Notes: generated by a model from the sequence alone, not told the origin. A stretch of 64,000 bases of DNA from Microbacterium keratanolyticum (GCF_016907255.1 NZ_JAFBBQ010000001.1:2232001-2296000), one strand, 5' to 3'; counted from the first letter of the stretch, positions 43,943 through 53,634 are shown. Program-made: numbers and translations.

Positions 43943-44293
43943 ACGAGGACGCGCTCCTTTGCGACGGGTATTTCGGGTCACCACAAGACGGCGACATCGA
44001 GAATCTAGTGGTGGGGCCGACGCGCGCATACTGTCGAAAGTTGGTAGTCCGATGCTGAGTTGCGTCCGCAGTTCGGATGCGTACACTCTCGGTCAGCCGA
44101 TTTCTTCACAGACGGCATGACGCCGCGGTCCCTCCCTTCCGCGGCGTGAGGGCGGCATCCCATTCCCCCCGTGGGGTGCCGCCCGTTCTTCTCCCCGCGT
44201 GTCGAGTTGTGCACAGGCGTGACCTGAGCGGTGTTGTCCACTGAGCGCGTATCGCGGCGTGAGGCGCAGTCGCAACCTTTCTAGCGTCGAGGC
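43943..44293. other. 350-bp gap between acs and the Tad cluster
   Basis: No protein gene is supported. It holds the divergent upstream regions, a candidate small RNA or leader with two hairpins (44104-44190, separate entry) and the -10 box of the Tad cluster (TAGCGT, 44282-44287). Confidence 0.6.
44104..44190 (+). ncRNA. Candidate small RNA with two hairpins
   Basis: Seven bases after a TACACT -10 box (44092-44097) begins a stretch with stem ACGCCGCGG (44120-44128) / CCGCGGCGT (44139-44147) and, directly after, GGGCGGCATCCC (44150-44161) / GGGGTGCCGCCC (44173-44184), followed by GTTCTTCTCC, which looks like a terminator. A 10-codon ORF (ATG 44117, MTPRSLPSAA) overlaps hairpin one. No -35 is clear. 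It could also be an attenuated leader. Confidence 0.35.
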
Positions 44294-45415
44294 ATGCCTG
44301 AGCCCTTCGTCATCACGCCGCGCACTTCTCCCGCGCCACGGCCTGTCGGCGCGCCCGACGCGACCACGGCGGAGATGGCCGGTGAGTCGTTCGTGGCGAC
44401 GGGTGCCGGCCAGCATCGAGAGCGGTCGGATGCGGCGCTGCCGCAGCATCCGCTGTTCATCCGACACCCCCTTCTGGCGGACGCCTGGAGCGATGAGCAG
44501 GTGACCGATCTCTTTGTCAACGGCGGCACCGGAATGTTCGTCGACCGCGGCGCTGGTCCCGAGCGCGTCGAGCGCTGGTCGGCGGCCGAACGCGAGGTGC
44601 GCGAGATCGCCGTGGAGCTCGTCGGTCTCGGCGGACGGCACCTCGACGATCAGGCGCCCTGCGTCGATGTGCGGTTGGGAGCAGGCGTCCGTGTGCATGC
44701 GGTTCTCGCGCCGGTCGCGACCTCCGGCACAGCGGTGTCGGTGCGCATCCCACGCGTGCGGGCGGGCGACCTGGAGGGGCTTCAGGCCCGGGGGCTCTGC
44801 GACGACCGACAGCGGTCATGGATCGCGCGCATGGTCGCAGCTCGGCGGAACATCCTGATCACGGGAGGAACCGGCAGCGGCAAGACGACCCTGTTGTCGG
44901 CGCTGCTGACCGCGGTGCCCCCGGCGGAGCGGATCGTGACGATCGAGGATGTCGCCGAACTGCATCCGCTGCATCCGCACCACGTGTCGCTGGAGGCGCG
45001 CCAGCCCAATCTCGAAGGAGCCGGAGGGATCTCGGTCGCGCGCCTGGTGCGCGAGTCGCTGCGGATGCGTCCCGATCGCCTCGTCGTGGGGGAGTGTCGC
45101 GGAGAAGAGGTTCGTGATCTGCTGACCGCGCTGAACACCGGTCACGATGGTGGCGCAGGCACCCTGCATGCCAGCAGCCTCGCCGACGTCCCCGCTCGTC
45201 TGGAGGCGTTGGGTGCGCTCGCGGGAATGGATGCGCCCGCACTCGCACGGCAGTGTGTCAGCGCGTTCGACGTCGTGCTGCATCTGGCGCGAGATCGCGA
45301 CGGCGTGCGCCGGCTGCAGGACGTGGGGCGGTTGCGGCTCGCGGACGACCGGCTCGCAATCGAATCCGTGCGCCCCTGGGATGAGCCGGGGCTGGACGGA
45401 GCTGGCACATGGTGA
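44294..45415 (+). CDS. TadA/CpaF-like secretion ATPase
   Basis: Type II/IV secretion ATPase that powers Flp/Tad pilus assembly, 373 residues. An N-terminal domain (about 55-165) is followed by the RecA core with Walker A GGTGSGKT (191-198), Asp box (IEDVAEL) and Walker B (RPDRLVVGECRG). Leaderless: TAGCGT (44282-44287), six bases, ATG. It starts a five-gene Tad-like cluster. The CpaE-like partner gene found upstream in mycobacteria is not here. Confidence 0.92.
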   Translation: MPEPFVITPRTSPAPRPVGAPDATTAEMAGESFVATGAGQHRERSDAALPQHPLFIRHPLLADAWSDEQVTDLFVNGGTGMFVDRGAGPERVERWSAAEREVREIAVELVGLGGRHLDDQAPCVDVRLGAGVRVHAVLAPVATSGTAVSVRIPRVRAGDLEGLQARGLCDDRQRSWIARMVAARRNILITGGTGSGKTTLLSALLTAVPPAERIVTIEDVAELHPLHPHHVSLEARQPNLEGAGGISVARLVRESLRMRPDRLVVGECRGEEVRDLLTALNTGHDGGAGTLHASSLADVPARLEALGALAGMDAPALARQCVSAFDVVLHLARDRDGVRRLQDVGRLRLADDRLAIESVRPWDEPGLDGAGTW

Positions 45416-46308
45416 GCCTGCTCCGGCGAACGCCCCCGCCCGCCTCCGCGCGCCCGGAGCTCGTGCGAACGCTGGCCGTGCTCTTGCAGGCGGGTGCCCG
45501 GCCGGTCGTCGCGTGGCGACATGTGGCCGAGGGCGGCGATGCCGATGCGCAGGCGGTCGTCGCCGCGAGTGAGACCGGGCAGGCACTGCCGGATGCGATT
45601 CGTGCGCGGGGCGTGGGGTGGGCTGAGGTCTCGGCCGCCTGGGGGATCGCGGCGACGGTCGGTGCTCCGCTCGGAGACGTGCTGCGCGGCATCGCCGACG
45701 CGCTGCAGGATGCGGAGGCGACGTCGGATGATGTGCGCATCGCGCTCGCGGAACCGGCGAGCACCGCCCGTCTGATGCTCTGGCTGCCGCTCGTCGGGGT
45801 GCTCCTCGGTATCGCGCTCGGCTTCGACACGCTGGCTGTGCTCACGACCTCGCCGCTCGGCATCGCCTGTCTCGTCGCAGGAGTGCTGCTGACGGCGCTC
45901 GCGCGCATCTGGACATCCGCCCTCGTTCGTCGTGCGCAGCCGGCCCCCGGCATCCCGGGGATGGACGCCGAACTGCTCGCCGTGGCGCTCACAGGAGGCG
46001 CGTCGATCGCCCGGGCGCGCCAGCTCGTCGCGGACGAGCAGCTCGGCGACGCCGTTGACGGGGGCGGGTGCGAGCGAGTCCTGCGGCTGTCGCAGGTGGC
46101 CGGCGTTCCTGCCGTCGAACTTCTCCGGGCGCATGCTGCCGAGAGTCGTCGCTCCGCGCGCGTACACGGCAGAGTCGCCGCCGCGCGGCTCGGCTCGCGA
46201 CTTCTCCTTCCTCTCGGCGCGTGCACGCTGCCCGCCTTCCTCCTGCTGGGTGTCGCACCGCTCATCCTGAGCGTCTTCCTGTCGACGCCACTCCCACTGG
46301 GGCCCTGA
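45409..46308 (+). CDS. TadB-TadC-like membrane protein (type II secretion F family)
   Basis: Inner-membrane platform protein of 299 residues. Two halves can be seen: an F-type cytoplasmic segment (about 15-120), a pair of membrane segments (about 123-165), a second cytoplasmic F-type segment (about 180-255; LRLSQVAGVPAVELLRAHA) and C-terminal membrane segments (262-292). Tad systems normally use separate TadB and TadC; here one gene holds both portions, so a fusion is likely. ATG 45409 overlaps the tadA-like stop. Confidence 0.8.
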   Translation: MVSLLRRTPPPASARPELVRTLAVLLQAGARPVVAWRHVAEGGDADAQAVVAASETGQALPDAIRARGVGWAEVSAAWGIAATVGAPLGDVLRGIADALQDAEATSDDVRIALAEPASTARLMLWLPLVGVLLGIALGFDTLAVLTTSPLGIACLVAGVLLTALARIWTSALVRRAQPAPGIPGMDAELLAVALTGGASIARARQLVADEQLGDAVDGGGCERVLRLSQVAGVPAVELLRAHAAESRRSARVHGRVAAARLGSRLLLPLGACTLPAFLLLGVAPLILSVFLSTPLPLGP

Positions 46309-46340
46309 CCGGGACCCTCCCACAAAGAAAAGGAACCACC

Positions 46341-46571
46341 ATGCTCATCTCTCGACTCACCCGCACCTCCCGCTCCGCCGCGCTTCCGCCGCTGACCCGC
46401 GGCCGCGCCGTCGACCTCTTCGCCGACGACACGGGCGCGGCGACGGCCGAGTACGCCGTGGCCACGATGGCGGCGGTCGCGTTCGCGGGCCTTCTGGTCG
46501 TCATCATGAGGTCGGATGAGGTCCGCGGCATCCTCACCGATCTCGTCCGCCGCGCACTCACGGTCTCGTGA
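46341..46571 (+). CDS. DUF4244 protein, probable Flp-type pilin
   Basis: Protein of 76 residues: a basic leader to about residue 32, then TGAATAEYAVATMAAVAFAG, a prepilin-like Gly cleavage site with Glu at +5 followed by a hydrophobic helix. It is probably the major subunit of the Tad-like system. ATG 46341 has AAAGGA upstream. The same family sits at this place in the mycobacterial Rv3656c cluster. No prepilin peptidase gene is in the window. Confidence 0.82.
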   Translation: MLISRLTRTSRSAALPPLTRGRAVDLFADDTGAATAEYAVATMAAVAFAGLLVVIMRSDEVRGILTDLVRRALTVS

Positions 46572-46572
46572 C

Positions 46573-46932
46573 GTGAGGGGTCGAGGTCTCTCCCGGCGCC
46601 TGCGAGACGATCGGGGCGCCGCGACCGCGGAACTTGCCGTCGCGCTTCCCGTGGTCGTGCTCACGCTGCTGCTCGGCGGCGGTGCACTCGCCGCGGGAAC
46701 ACGGCAGGTCGCGATGCAGGATGCGGTTGCTGATGCGGCGCGTCTGCTGGCCCGCGGCGAAGGAGATGCGGCGGCCTCCCGCACCGTGCATCGCGCGGTC
46801 GCGGGGGCGCAGACGAGCGTCGGACGGCACGACGGTCTCATCTGCGTCTCCGCGGAGGCGGTCGTGCCGATCGCCGGAGCCCTCACGCTGCCGATCCGCA
46901 CCTCCAGCTGCGCACTCGACGGGGGACTGTAG
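46573..46932 (+). CDS. TadE-like pseudopilin
   Basis: Protein of 119 residues with a basic N-terminus, DRGAATAELAVALPVVVLTLLLG as a processing site with hydrophobic helix, and an extracellular part with two cysteines (ICVSA and SSCAL) that could pair. GTG 46573 lies one base after the previous stop. A minor pilin or assembly factor is inferred. Confidence 0.82.
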   Translation: MRGRGLSRRLRDDRGAATAELAVALPVVVLTLLLGGGALAAGTRQVAMQDAVADAARLLARGEGDAAASRTVHRAVAGAQTSVGRHDGLICVSAEAVVPIAGALTLPIRTSSCALDGGL

Positions 46933-46936
46933 CGCT

Positions 46937-47278
46937 GTGGCGAGCGTGACCCTCACCGTCGGAGCGGCGGCCACAGCGGCAACCCTCGCGATCGCCGCCG
47001 CTCTGATCGGAGGTGCCGCCACGGCATCCCAGCGTCTGGCGAGCGGGGCGGACGCCGCCGCACTCGCGGCCGCCGACGTCGCATCTGGCGCCGTGGCCTC
47101 TGCGGGCAGCCCCTGCGAGGTTGCGGCCGCGGTAGCCGCTGCATCCGGAACGCGCCTCGATGACTGTCGCTTTGACGGCTTCGTGGCGATCGTGCAGGTC
47201 TCCGCGGCGTACGCTGGAATCACTGCCGTCGCCCGATCCCGAGCTGGACCACCCGAGGTCGCCGCGGACGACGGATAA
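46937..47278 (+). CDS. Rv3654c-type TadE-like protein
   Basis: Last gene of the Tad-like cluster, 113 residues. A hydrophobic helix at about 5-28 is followed by an Ala-rich stretch (RLASGADAAALAAADVA) as in the Flp pilus-associated TadG/Rv3654c family, and two cysteines. GTG 46937 is four bases after the TadE stop. A secreted or membrane role is inferred; the M. tuberculosis homologue has been reported as an effector, which need not apply here. Confidence 0.75.
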   Translation: MASVTLTVGAAATAATLAIAAALIGGAATASQRLASGADAAALAAADVASGAVASAGSPCEVAAAVAAASGTRLDDCRFDGFVAIVQVSAAYAGITAVARSRAGPPEVAADDG

Positions 47279-47342
47279 CCTCCGCATGGGAATCCCTCCC
47301 GAATGTGGTGTGTATGGTGTGCTTCGAAGAAAGGACGCACCC

Positions 47343-50171
47343 GTGGCGCAAGGCAAGAAGCTGGTCATCGTCGAGTCCCCGACCAAGATGAAGTCGATTC
47401 AGGGGTACCTCGGCGACGGCTATGAGGTGCTCAGCTCGGTCGGTCACATCCGTGACCTCGCCGACAAGAAAGACATCCCGGCCGCCGACAAAGCCGCCTA
47501 CGGCAAGTACTCGATCGACGTCGAGAACGACTTCGACCCGTACTACGTGGTCAGCGACCGCAAGACCAAGACGGTCGCAGAGCTCAAGCGCGCGCTGAAG
47601 ACGGCCGACGAGGTCCTGCTCGCCACCGATGAAGACCGCGAGGGCGAAGCCATCGCGTGGCATCTTCTCGAGACGCTCAAGCCGAAGGTCCCGGTCAAGC
47701 GCATGGTGTTCCACGAGATCACCAAGGACGCCATCCAGGCGGCCGTCGGCAACACTCGCGAACTCGACGTCGCTCTCGTCGACGCCCAGGAGACCCGGCG
47801 CATCCTCGACCGCCTCTACGGGTGGGATGTCTCGCCTGTGCTCTGGTACAAGGTCAAGAGCGGCCTGTCCGCAGGGCGCGTGCAGTCCGCTGCGACGCGC
47901 ATGATCGTCGAGCGCGAGCGCGAGCGCATGGCGTTCGTCTCCGCGGAGTACTGGGACGTCGAAGCCGCCGCATCCAGCACCGGATTCACCGTCCGCCTGG
48001 TGCGCGTGGACGGCGGCCAGCTCGCCCGCGGCACCGACTTCGACGACACCGGAAAGCTCAAGAAGGCCGTCGTCATCCTGGACGAGCGCGCGGCCACGGC
48101 GCTCGCCGAGGCGGTCGACGCCGCCGGCACAGGAGAGGTCACCAAGGTCGAGGCGAAACCGGGCAAGCGCAGCCCGTACGCCCCCTTCACGACCTCCACG
48201 ATGCAGCAGGAGGCCGGACGCAAGCTCTCCATGAGCGCGAAACAGGCGATGAGCGTCGCCCAGCGTCTGTACGAAAAGGGTTACATCACCTATATGCGTA
48301 CGGACTCGATCTCGCTGAGCACCCAGGCTGTGCAGGCGGCACGCTCACAGGCCGTCGCGCTCTACGGCGACCAGGCGGTGCCGCTCAACCCGCGCGTCTA
48401 CAAGTCCAAGTCGAAGAACGCGCAGGAGGCGCACGAGGCCATCCGTCCCTCGGGCGAGGAGTTCCGCACCCCGGCATCCGTCGCGAACGAGCTCGACCGT
48501 GAAGAGCAGCGCCTCTACGACCTGATCTGGAAGCGCACCGTCGCGAGCCAGATGTCCGACGCGAAGTACGAGACCACGACCGTCACGATCGCCGTCGACG
48601 CCGGCGGACAGAAGGCGGAGTTCACGGCGTCCGGCACGGTCTACACGTTCAAGGGCTTCCTCGAGGCCTACGAAGAAGGACGCGACGAGAAGCGCAGCGA
48701 CGCGGATGCCGCCGAGAACCAGTCGCTTCCGGCTGTCGCCGTCGGCGACGCCCTCGCGATGAAGGACGCTGTCGCGAAGGGGCACAAGACCACCCCGAAG
48801 CCGCGCTTCACCGAAGCATCCCTCGTCAAGGCCCTCGAAGAGCACGGGATCGGACGCCCGTCGACCTTCGCCAGCATCATCGGCACCGTGATCGACCGCG
48901 GCTATGCAACCAAGCGCGGCCAGGCGCTCGTTCCGACCTGGCTGGCATTCAGCGTGGTGCGTCTCATGGAGGAGCACTTCGCCGAGCTGATCGACTACGA
49001 CTTCACGGCATCTCTCGAAGATGACCTCGATGCGATCGCGCGCGGAGAGCAGAACCGCGTCGAATGGCTGCGCTCCTTCTACTACGGGTCCGAGGCGCAG
49101 GTGGGTCTGCGTCAGGTCGTCGACAACCTCGGCGAGATCGACGCGCGTGCACTGAACTCCACCCCGATCACCGACACGGCGACCCTCCGCTTCGGCAAAT
49201 ACGGTCCCTACCTGGAGGTTGTGGACCCGGCGAACCCTGAGGCGAAGCCGCGCATCGTCAACGTCCCTGAAGACCTCGCGCCGGACGAGCTCACCGCGGC
49301 CAAGGCGCAGGAGCTCATCGACGCGCCCGTCGCGGGAGACCGCGTCCTGGGCGAGAACCCCGCCAACGGCAAGATCATCGTCGTCAAGGACGGTCGCTTC
49401 GGCCCGTACGTGCAAGAGAACGAGCCCGAGGCTGAGGTCGTCGACGAGGCGACGGGCGAGGTGCTTCCGGCGGATGAGAAGCCCAAGAAGAAGAGCGCGA
49501 AGAAGGATGCGGCGCCCAAGCCGCGCACCGGATCCCTGTTCCGCTCCATGTCGGTCGACACGATCGACCTCGAGACCGCGCTTCGGCTGCTCGACCTGCC
49601 GCGGGTCGTCGGCACCGACCCCGAGAGCGGTGACGAGATCACCGCCCAGAACGGCCGCTTCGGACCGTATCTGAAGAAGGGCACCGACTCGCGTTCGCTG
49701 GAGAACGAGCAGCAGATCTTCGACATCACCCTCGAACAGGCTCTCGAGATCTACGCGCAGCCGAAGTACGGCGCCCGCAAGGCGTCGAGCGCGCTCGTCG
49801 AGTTCGAGGCCGACCCCGAGAGCGGCAAGCCGATCCGAATCCGCGACGGGCGTTTCGGCCCGTACGTGACCGACGGTGTCACGAACGTGACGATCCCGAA
49901 GGCCGAGAAGCCCGAAGACATCACCTTCGAGCGCGCTGTGCAGATGCTCGCCGACAAGCGGGCGAAGGGACCGGCTCCCAAGCGCGGCGCCAAGAAGGCA
50001 CCGGCGAAGAAGGCTCCCGCCAAGAAGCCCGCCGCAAAGAAGGCTCCCGCGAAGAAGACGTCTGCGAAGACCGACGACGAGAAGGCTGCGGCGCGCTCGG
50101 CGGCGGCGAAGAAGGCCGCGGCGACACGTGCGGCGAACGCGGCGAAGAAGGCTGCCGAGGCGAGTTCGTGA
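47343..50171 (+). CDS. topA: DNA topoisomerase I
   Basis: Relaxes negative supercoils by single-strand passage. The protein has 942 residues with a Toprim domain (about 4-125; VIVESPTKMKSIQGYL, DEDREGEAIAWHL), a type IA core with active-site Tyr317 (YITYMRTDSISLS), and C-terminal actinobacterial repeats (GRFGPYV/L motifs at about 670-885) in place of zinc fingers. It ends in a Lys/Ala/Pro-rich histone-like tail (about 895-942). GTG 47343 follows AAAGGA; the longer frame overlaps the Tad cluster. tmk overlaps its stop. Confidence 0.96.
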   Translation: MAQGKKLVIVESPTKMKSIQGYLGDGYEVLSSVGHIRDLADKKDIPAADKAAYGKYSIDVENDFDPYYVVSDRKTKTVAELKRALKTADEVLLATDEDREGEAIAWHLLETLKPKVPVKRMVFHEITKDAIQAAVGNTRELDVALVDAQETRRILDRLYGWDVSPVLWYKVKSGLSAGRVQSAATRMIVERERERMAFVSAEYWDVEAAASSTGFTVRLVRVDGGQLARGTDFDDTGKLKKAVVILDERAATALAEAVDAAGTGEVTKVEAKPGKRSPYAPFTTSTMQQEAGRKLSMSAKQAMSVAQRLYEKGYITYMRTDSISLSTQAVQAARSQAVALYGDQAVPLNPRVYKSKSKNAQEAHEAIRPSGEEFRTPASVANELDREEQRLYDLIWKRTVASQMSDAKYETTTVTIAVDAGGQKAEFTASGTVYTFKGFLEAYEEGRDEKRSDADAAENQSLPAVAVGDALAMKDAVAKGHKTTPKPRFTEASLVKALEEHGIGRPSTFASIIGTVIDRGYATKRGQALVPTWLAFSVVRLMEEHFAELIDYDFTASLEDDLDAIARGEQNRVEWLRSFYYGSEAQVGLRQVVDNLGEIDARALNSTPITDTATLRFGKYGPYLEVVDPANPEAKPRIVNVPEDLAPDELTAAKAQELIDAPVAGDRVLGENPANGKIIVVKDGRFGPYVQENEPEAEVVDEATGEVLPADEKPKKKSAKKDAAPKPRTGSLFRSMSVDTIDLETALRLLDLPRVVGTDPESGDEITAQNGRFGPYLKKGTDSRSLENEQQIFDITLEQALEIYAQPKYGARKASSALVEFEADPESGKPIRIRDGRFGPYVTDGVTNVTIPKAEKPEDITFERAVQMLADKRAKGPAPKRGAKKAPAKKAPAKKPAAKKAPAKKTSAKTDDEKAAARSAAAKKAAATRAANAAKKAAEASS

Positions 50172-50806
50172 CATCCGGTCTCTGGATCACCCTCGAAGGC
50201 GGCGATGGTTCGGGCAAGACCACCCAGGCGGAGCTGCTCACGGAACGGCTGCGCGCTGACGGTCGGACGGTGGTGCGCACCCGCGAACCCGGTGGCTCGG
50301 AGGTCGGCCAGCTGATCCGCGACATCGTGCTGCACCACCGCGGCGACATCGCTCCCCGCGCGGAGGCGCTGCTGTATGCGGCGGACCGCGCACACCATGT
50401 CGCGACGGTGGTGCGCCCCGCGCTCGCCCGCGGCGAGGTCGTGCTGCAGGATCGCTATCTCGATTCGTCGGTCGCCTACCAGGGTGCTGGGCGCGTGCTG
50501 GACGCCACTGAGGTGCGCGAGCTGTCACTGTGGGCTGCCGAGGGGGCGCTGCCCGATCTGACCGTGCTTCTGGACCTGGATCCGACGACGGCGCGGGAAC
50601 GCCTGGACTCGGCCGACAAACCATTCGATCGACTTGAGGCCGAGCGGGAGGAGTTCCACGCGCGCGTGCGGGGCGCGTACCTCGCGCTCGCGGCGGCGGA
50701 GCCCGGGCGTTTTCTCGTGGTGGATGCGGCGCAGCCGCCTGCGACGATCGCCGAGCGCATCCACGAGCGCGTCGCCACACTCGTGCAAACGCACGAACTG
50801 CGCTGA
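50168..50806 (+). CDS. tmk: Thymidylate kinase
   Basis: Phosphorylates dTMP to dTDP. The protein has 212 residues with P-loop EGGDGSGKTTQ near the start, the dTMP-binding REPGGSEVG loop and the QDRYLDSSVAYQG segment. GTG 50168 overlaps the topA stop (GTGA). Conserved actinobacterial order topA-tmk-holB. Confidence 0.96.
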   Translation: MTSGLWITLEGGDGSGKTTQAELLTERLRADGRTVVRTREPGGSEVGQLIRDIVLHHRGDIAPRAEALLYAADRAHHVATVVRPALARGEVVLQDRYLDSSVAYQGAGRVLDATEVRELSLWAAEGALPDLTVLLDLDPTTARERLDSADKPFDRLEAEREEFHARVRGAYLALAAAEPGRFLVVDAAQPPATIAERIHERVATLVQTHELR

Positions 50807-50866
50807 GACCCTCAGATCCCCTTGTCCGTTCGAGGTGATGTCCGGCACCCCGACTAGGCTGAAAGC

Positions 50867-52024
50867 ATGCCAGACGCCGCGACCGCCCCGTTTCCGTGGA
50901 CGGACGTCTGGGGGCAGGACGCCGCGGTCGAGATTCTCCGTGGCGCTGCATCCGACCCTGCATCGCTCTCGCACGCCTGGCTGATCACCGGTCCGCCCGG
51001 ATCCGGCAGATCGACGCTCGCCTATGCGTTCGCGGCAGCGCTGATCGCTCGCGATCCCGGCGATGAGGCGACCATGCGCCAGGTGCTCGCCCGGACGCAT
51101 CCGGATGTCACGGCGCTGCGCACCGACAAGGTGATCATCACGATCGCCGAGGCGCGCGCGCTTGTGGAACGCTCCTACTTCTCGCCGTCGGCGGGGCGCT
51201 ATCGGGTGATCGTCGTGGAAGACGCCGACCGCATGGTCGAGCGCACATCGAACGTCCTGCTGAAGGCGCTGGAAGAGCCGCCGGAGCGCACGGTCTGGAT
51301 TCTCTGCGCGCCGAGTGAGGCCGACCTGCTGCCGACGATCCGCTCACGCGTGCGGTCGCTGCGCCTGCGCGAGCCCGACGTCGATGACGTCGCACGTCTG
51401 ATCGCGCATCGCACCGGCGTCGACGACGCCACCGCAGAGCAGGCGGCACGGCACGCGCAGCGGCACATCGGCATGGCTCAGCGTCTGGCGACCGATGAGG
51501 CGGCACGACGCCGCCGTGACACGACACTGCGCGCCGTTCTGCGCGTGCGCGGTGTGGGCGATGCGGTGACCGTGGCCGGCGAGATCGTCCAGGCGGCGAC
51601 CGAAGACGCCAAAGCGCTGACCGTCGAACGCGATGCGGCCGAGCGCGCCGCGCTGCTGCGGGCGGTGGGGTTGGCCGAGGGGCAAGCGGTGCCGCAGGCG
51701 CTGCGCACGCAGTTCTCCGCGCTCGAAGACGACCAGAAGAAGCGGGCGACGCGCAGCCTCCGCGACGGCATCGACCGCGTCCTCACCGACCTGCAGTCCC
51801 TGTTCCGCGATGTCGTGATGCTGCAGTATGGGCGCGGAGACGAATTGATCAACCGAGAACTCACTGACGATCTGCGCGCGCTCGCCGCTGCGTGGGATGT
51901 GCCCCGTACGCTGAGAGTTCTTGACCACCTGGCCGAGACACGGGAGTCGTTGGAACGCAACGTCGCCCCGACCCTTGCCCTCGAGAGCTTGCTCGTCACC
52001 GTGACGAGCGGGAGGACACCGTGA
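50867..52024 (+). CDS. holB: DNA polymerase III subunit delta prime
   Basis: Clamp-loader subunit of 385 residues. AAA+ fold with a modified Walker A (GPPGSGRST), VVEDADRM in place of DEAH and the SRC-like EADLLPTIRSRVRSL region. Leaderless: TAGGCT (50855-50860), six bases, ATG. The next gene overlaps its stop. Order tmk-holB-tripeptidyl aminopeptidase-tRNA-Thr is common in the phylum. Confidence 0.94.
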   Translation: MPDAATAPFPWTDVWGQDAAVEILRGAASDPASLSHAWLITGPPGSGRSTLAYAFAAALIARDPGDEATMRQVLARTHPDVTALRTDKVIITIAEARALVERSYFSPSAGRYRVIVVEDADRMVERTSNVLLKALEEPPERTVWILCAPSEADLLPTIRSRVRSLRLREPDVDDVARLIAHRTGVDDATAEQAARHAQRHIGMAQRLATDEAARRRRDTTLRAVLRVRGVGDAVTVAGEIVQAATEDAKALTVERDAAERAALLRAVGLAEGQAVPQALRTQFSALEDDQKKRATRSLRDGIDRVLTDLQSLFRDVVMLQYGRGDELINRELTDDLRALAAAWDVPRTLRVLDHLAETRESLERNVAPTLALESLLVTVTSGRTP

Positions 52025-53565
52025 AGACTCGTATGCGTCGCGTGATCGCGGCCGTGGCCGGCGTGGCCGTGGCATCCCTCACCCTTTCCGGGTGCCTGTA
52101 CGCGATGATCCCGGAGAGCGGCGGGCCGCTTCCGGAGCGCACGACCGAACCCGACACGTCCGGCGTCTCGCCCGAGCTTCTTCCGTTCTACTCGCAGACT
52201 CTTGAGTGGCAGCCCTGCGGGGCGGGCATGGAGTGCACCGACGTCGCCGCTCCGCTCGACTGGGAGAATCCGACAGTCGGAGAGATCTCGCTCTCCGTCG
52301 TCCGGTCTCAGGCGACCAACACTCCTCTCGGCTCGCTCCTCACCAACCCCGGCGGCCCTGGTGCGAGTGGTGTCGAGCTGATCCGCGACAGCCTGAGCTT
52401 CGCCGTCGGCACCGCCCTCATCGAGAACTACGACGTCATCGGCTTCGACCCGCGCGGTGTCGGAGAGTCGACCGCCGTGACCTGCTTCGACGCAGCCGCG
52501 ATGGACGAATTCCTCTACAGCCTGCCCAGTGCTCCTCGCGGAACGCCCGAGTGGGAGGCCGAGGGCGAGGCACAGGCGGCCGAGTTCGCCGCGGCCTGCG
52601 AGGCGAACAGCGGCGGAATCCTCCCGTACATCACGACCGTCAACTCGGCGCGTGACATGGATCTGCTGCGCGGAGTGCTCGGCGACAAGAAGCTCCACTA
52701 CCTCGGATACTCGTACGGCACGTTCCTCGGCGCGACCTACGCCGAGCTGTATCCGGATCGTGTCGGACACCTTGTGCTCGACGGCGCCATCGACCCGTCG
52801 ATCCCGGGGCGCGACGTCGGCACGACGCAGGCGCTCGGGTTCGAGTCTGCGCTTCGGGCCTACATGCAGGACTGCCTCGACACCCGCGGCTGCCCGTTCA
52901 ACGGCACGGTCGACGAGGCGATGGCAGACCTCGGTGCGCTACTCGCGAGCGTCGACGCGGTGCCGCTGAAGAACGGAGACGGCCGGATGCTCGGCGCGGA
53001 CTCGCTCATGACAGGGATCATCGCCGCGCTCTACGCGCAGGACAGCTGGCCCTACCTGACCGATGCGCTCGCCGGAGCACTGCAGGGCGATCCGTCGACG
53101 GCATTCTTCCTCGCAGACTTCTACAACGGACGCGAGGGCGGACGCTACCTCGACAACTCGACGGAGGCGTTCACGGCATACAACTGCATGGACTACCCGC
53201 TCGAAGTCGACGAGGCCGCCGACGAGGCCGCGCGGGCCAAGGTGCGAGAGGGCGCGCCCACGATCGCCCCCTACTGGGATGGCGTCGACGTGTGCGCATC
53301 CTGGCCGTACCCGGCGACGGGCACCCGTTCCGCCCTCACGGCGGAGGGCTCCGGCCCGATCCTCGTGATCGGCACGACCAACGACCCTGCGACGCCCTAC
53401 GAGTGGTCGGTCGCGATGGCGGAGCAGCTCGACGGCGGTGTCCTCATCACCCGTGTGGGTGAAGGCCACACCGGCTACAACAAGGGCAACATGTGCGTGG
53501 ATGACGCGGTCGAAGCGTTCTTCCTCGATGACGTCGTGCCCGAGAACGGCCTCCGCTGCGAGTGA
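52021..53565 (+). CDS. Secreted lipoprotein alpha/beta hydrolase, tripeptidyl aminopeptidase-like
   Basis: Protein of 514 residues exported with lipobox LSGC (Cys25). Alpha/beta-hydrolase fold with nucleophile Ser231 (GYSYGT), Asp455 (TTNDPATP) and His483 (GEGHTGY), and the TAP-like C-terminal domain of SlpD/SlpE-type peptidases. It probably releases tripeptides or hydrolyses esters outside the cell. GTG 52021 overlaps the holB stop (GTGA). Confidence 0.88.
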   Translation: MKTRMRRVIAAVAGVAVASLTLSGCLYAMIPESGGPLPERTTEPDTSGVSPELLPFYSQTLEWQPCGAGMECTDVAAPLDWENPTVGEISLSVVRSQATNTPLGSLLTNPGGPGASGVELIRDSLSFAVGTALIENYDVIGFDPRGVGESTAVTCFDAAAMDEFLYSLPSAPRGTPEWEAEGEAQAAEFAAACEANSGGILPYITTVNSARDMDLLRGVLGDKKLHYLGYSYGTFLGATYAELYPDRVGHLVLDGAIDPSIPGRDVGTTQALGFESALRAYMQDCLDTRGCPFNGTVDEAMADLGALLASVDAVPLKNGDGRMLGADSLMTGIIAALYAQDSWPYLTDALAGALQGDPSTAFFLADFYNGREGGRYLDNSTEAFTAYNCMDYPLEVDEAADEAARAKVREGAPTIAPYWDGVDVCASWPYPATGTRSALTAEGSGPILVIGTTNDPATPYEWSVAMAEQLDGGVLITRVGEGHTGYNKGNMCVDDAVEAFFLDDVVPENGLRCE

Positions 53566-53634
53566 GTCGCGCTCGATTCGCGGTGGACGCCCAATCAATG
53601 TAATATCGTTTCTCGTGCCACTGATGTGACACAG

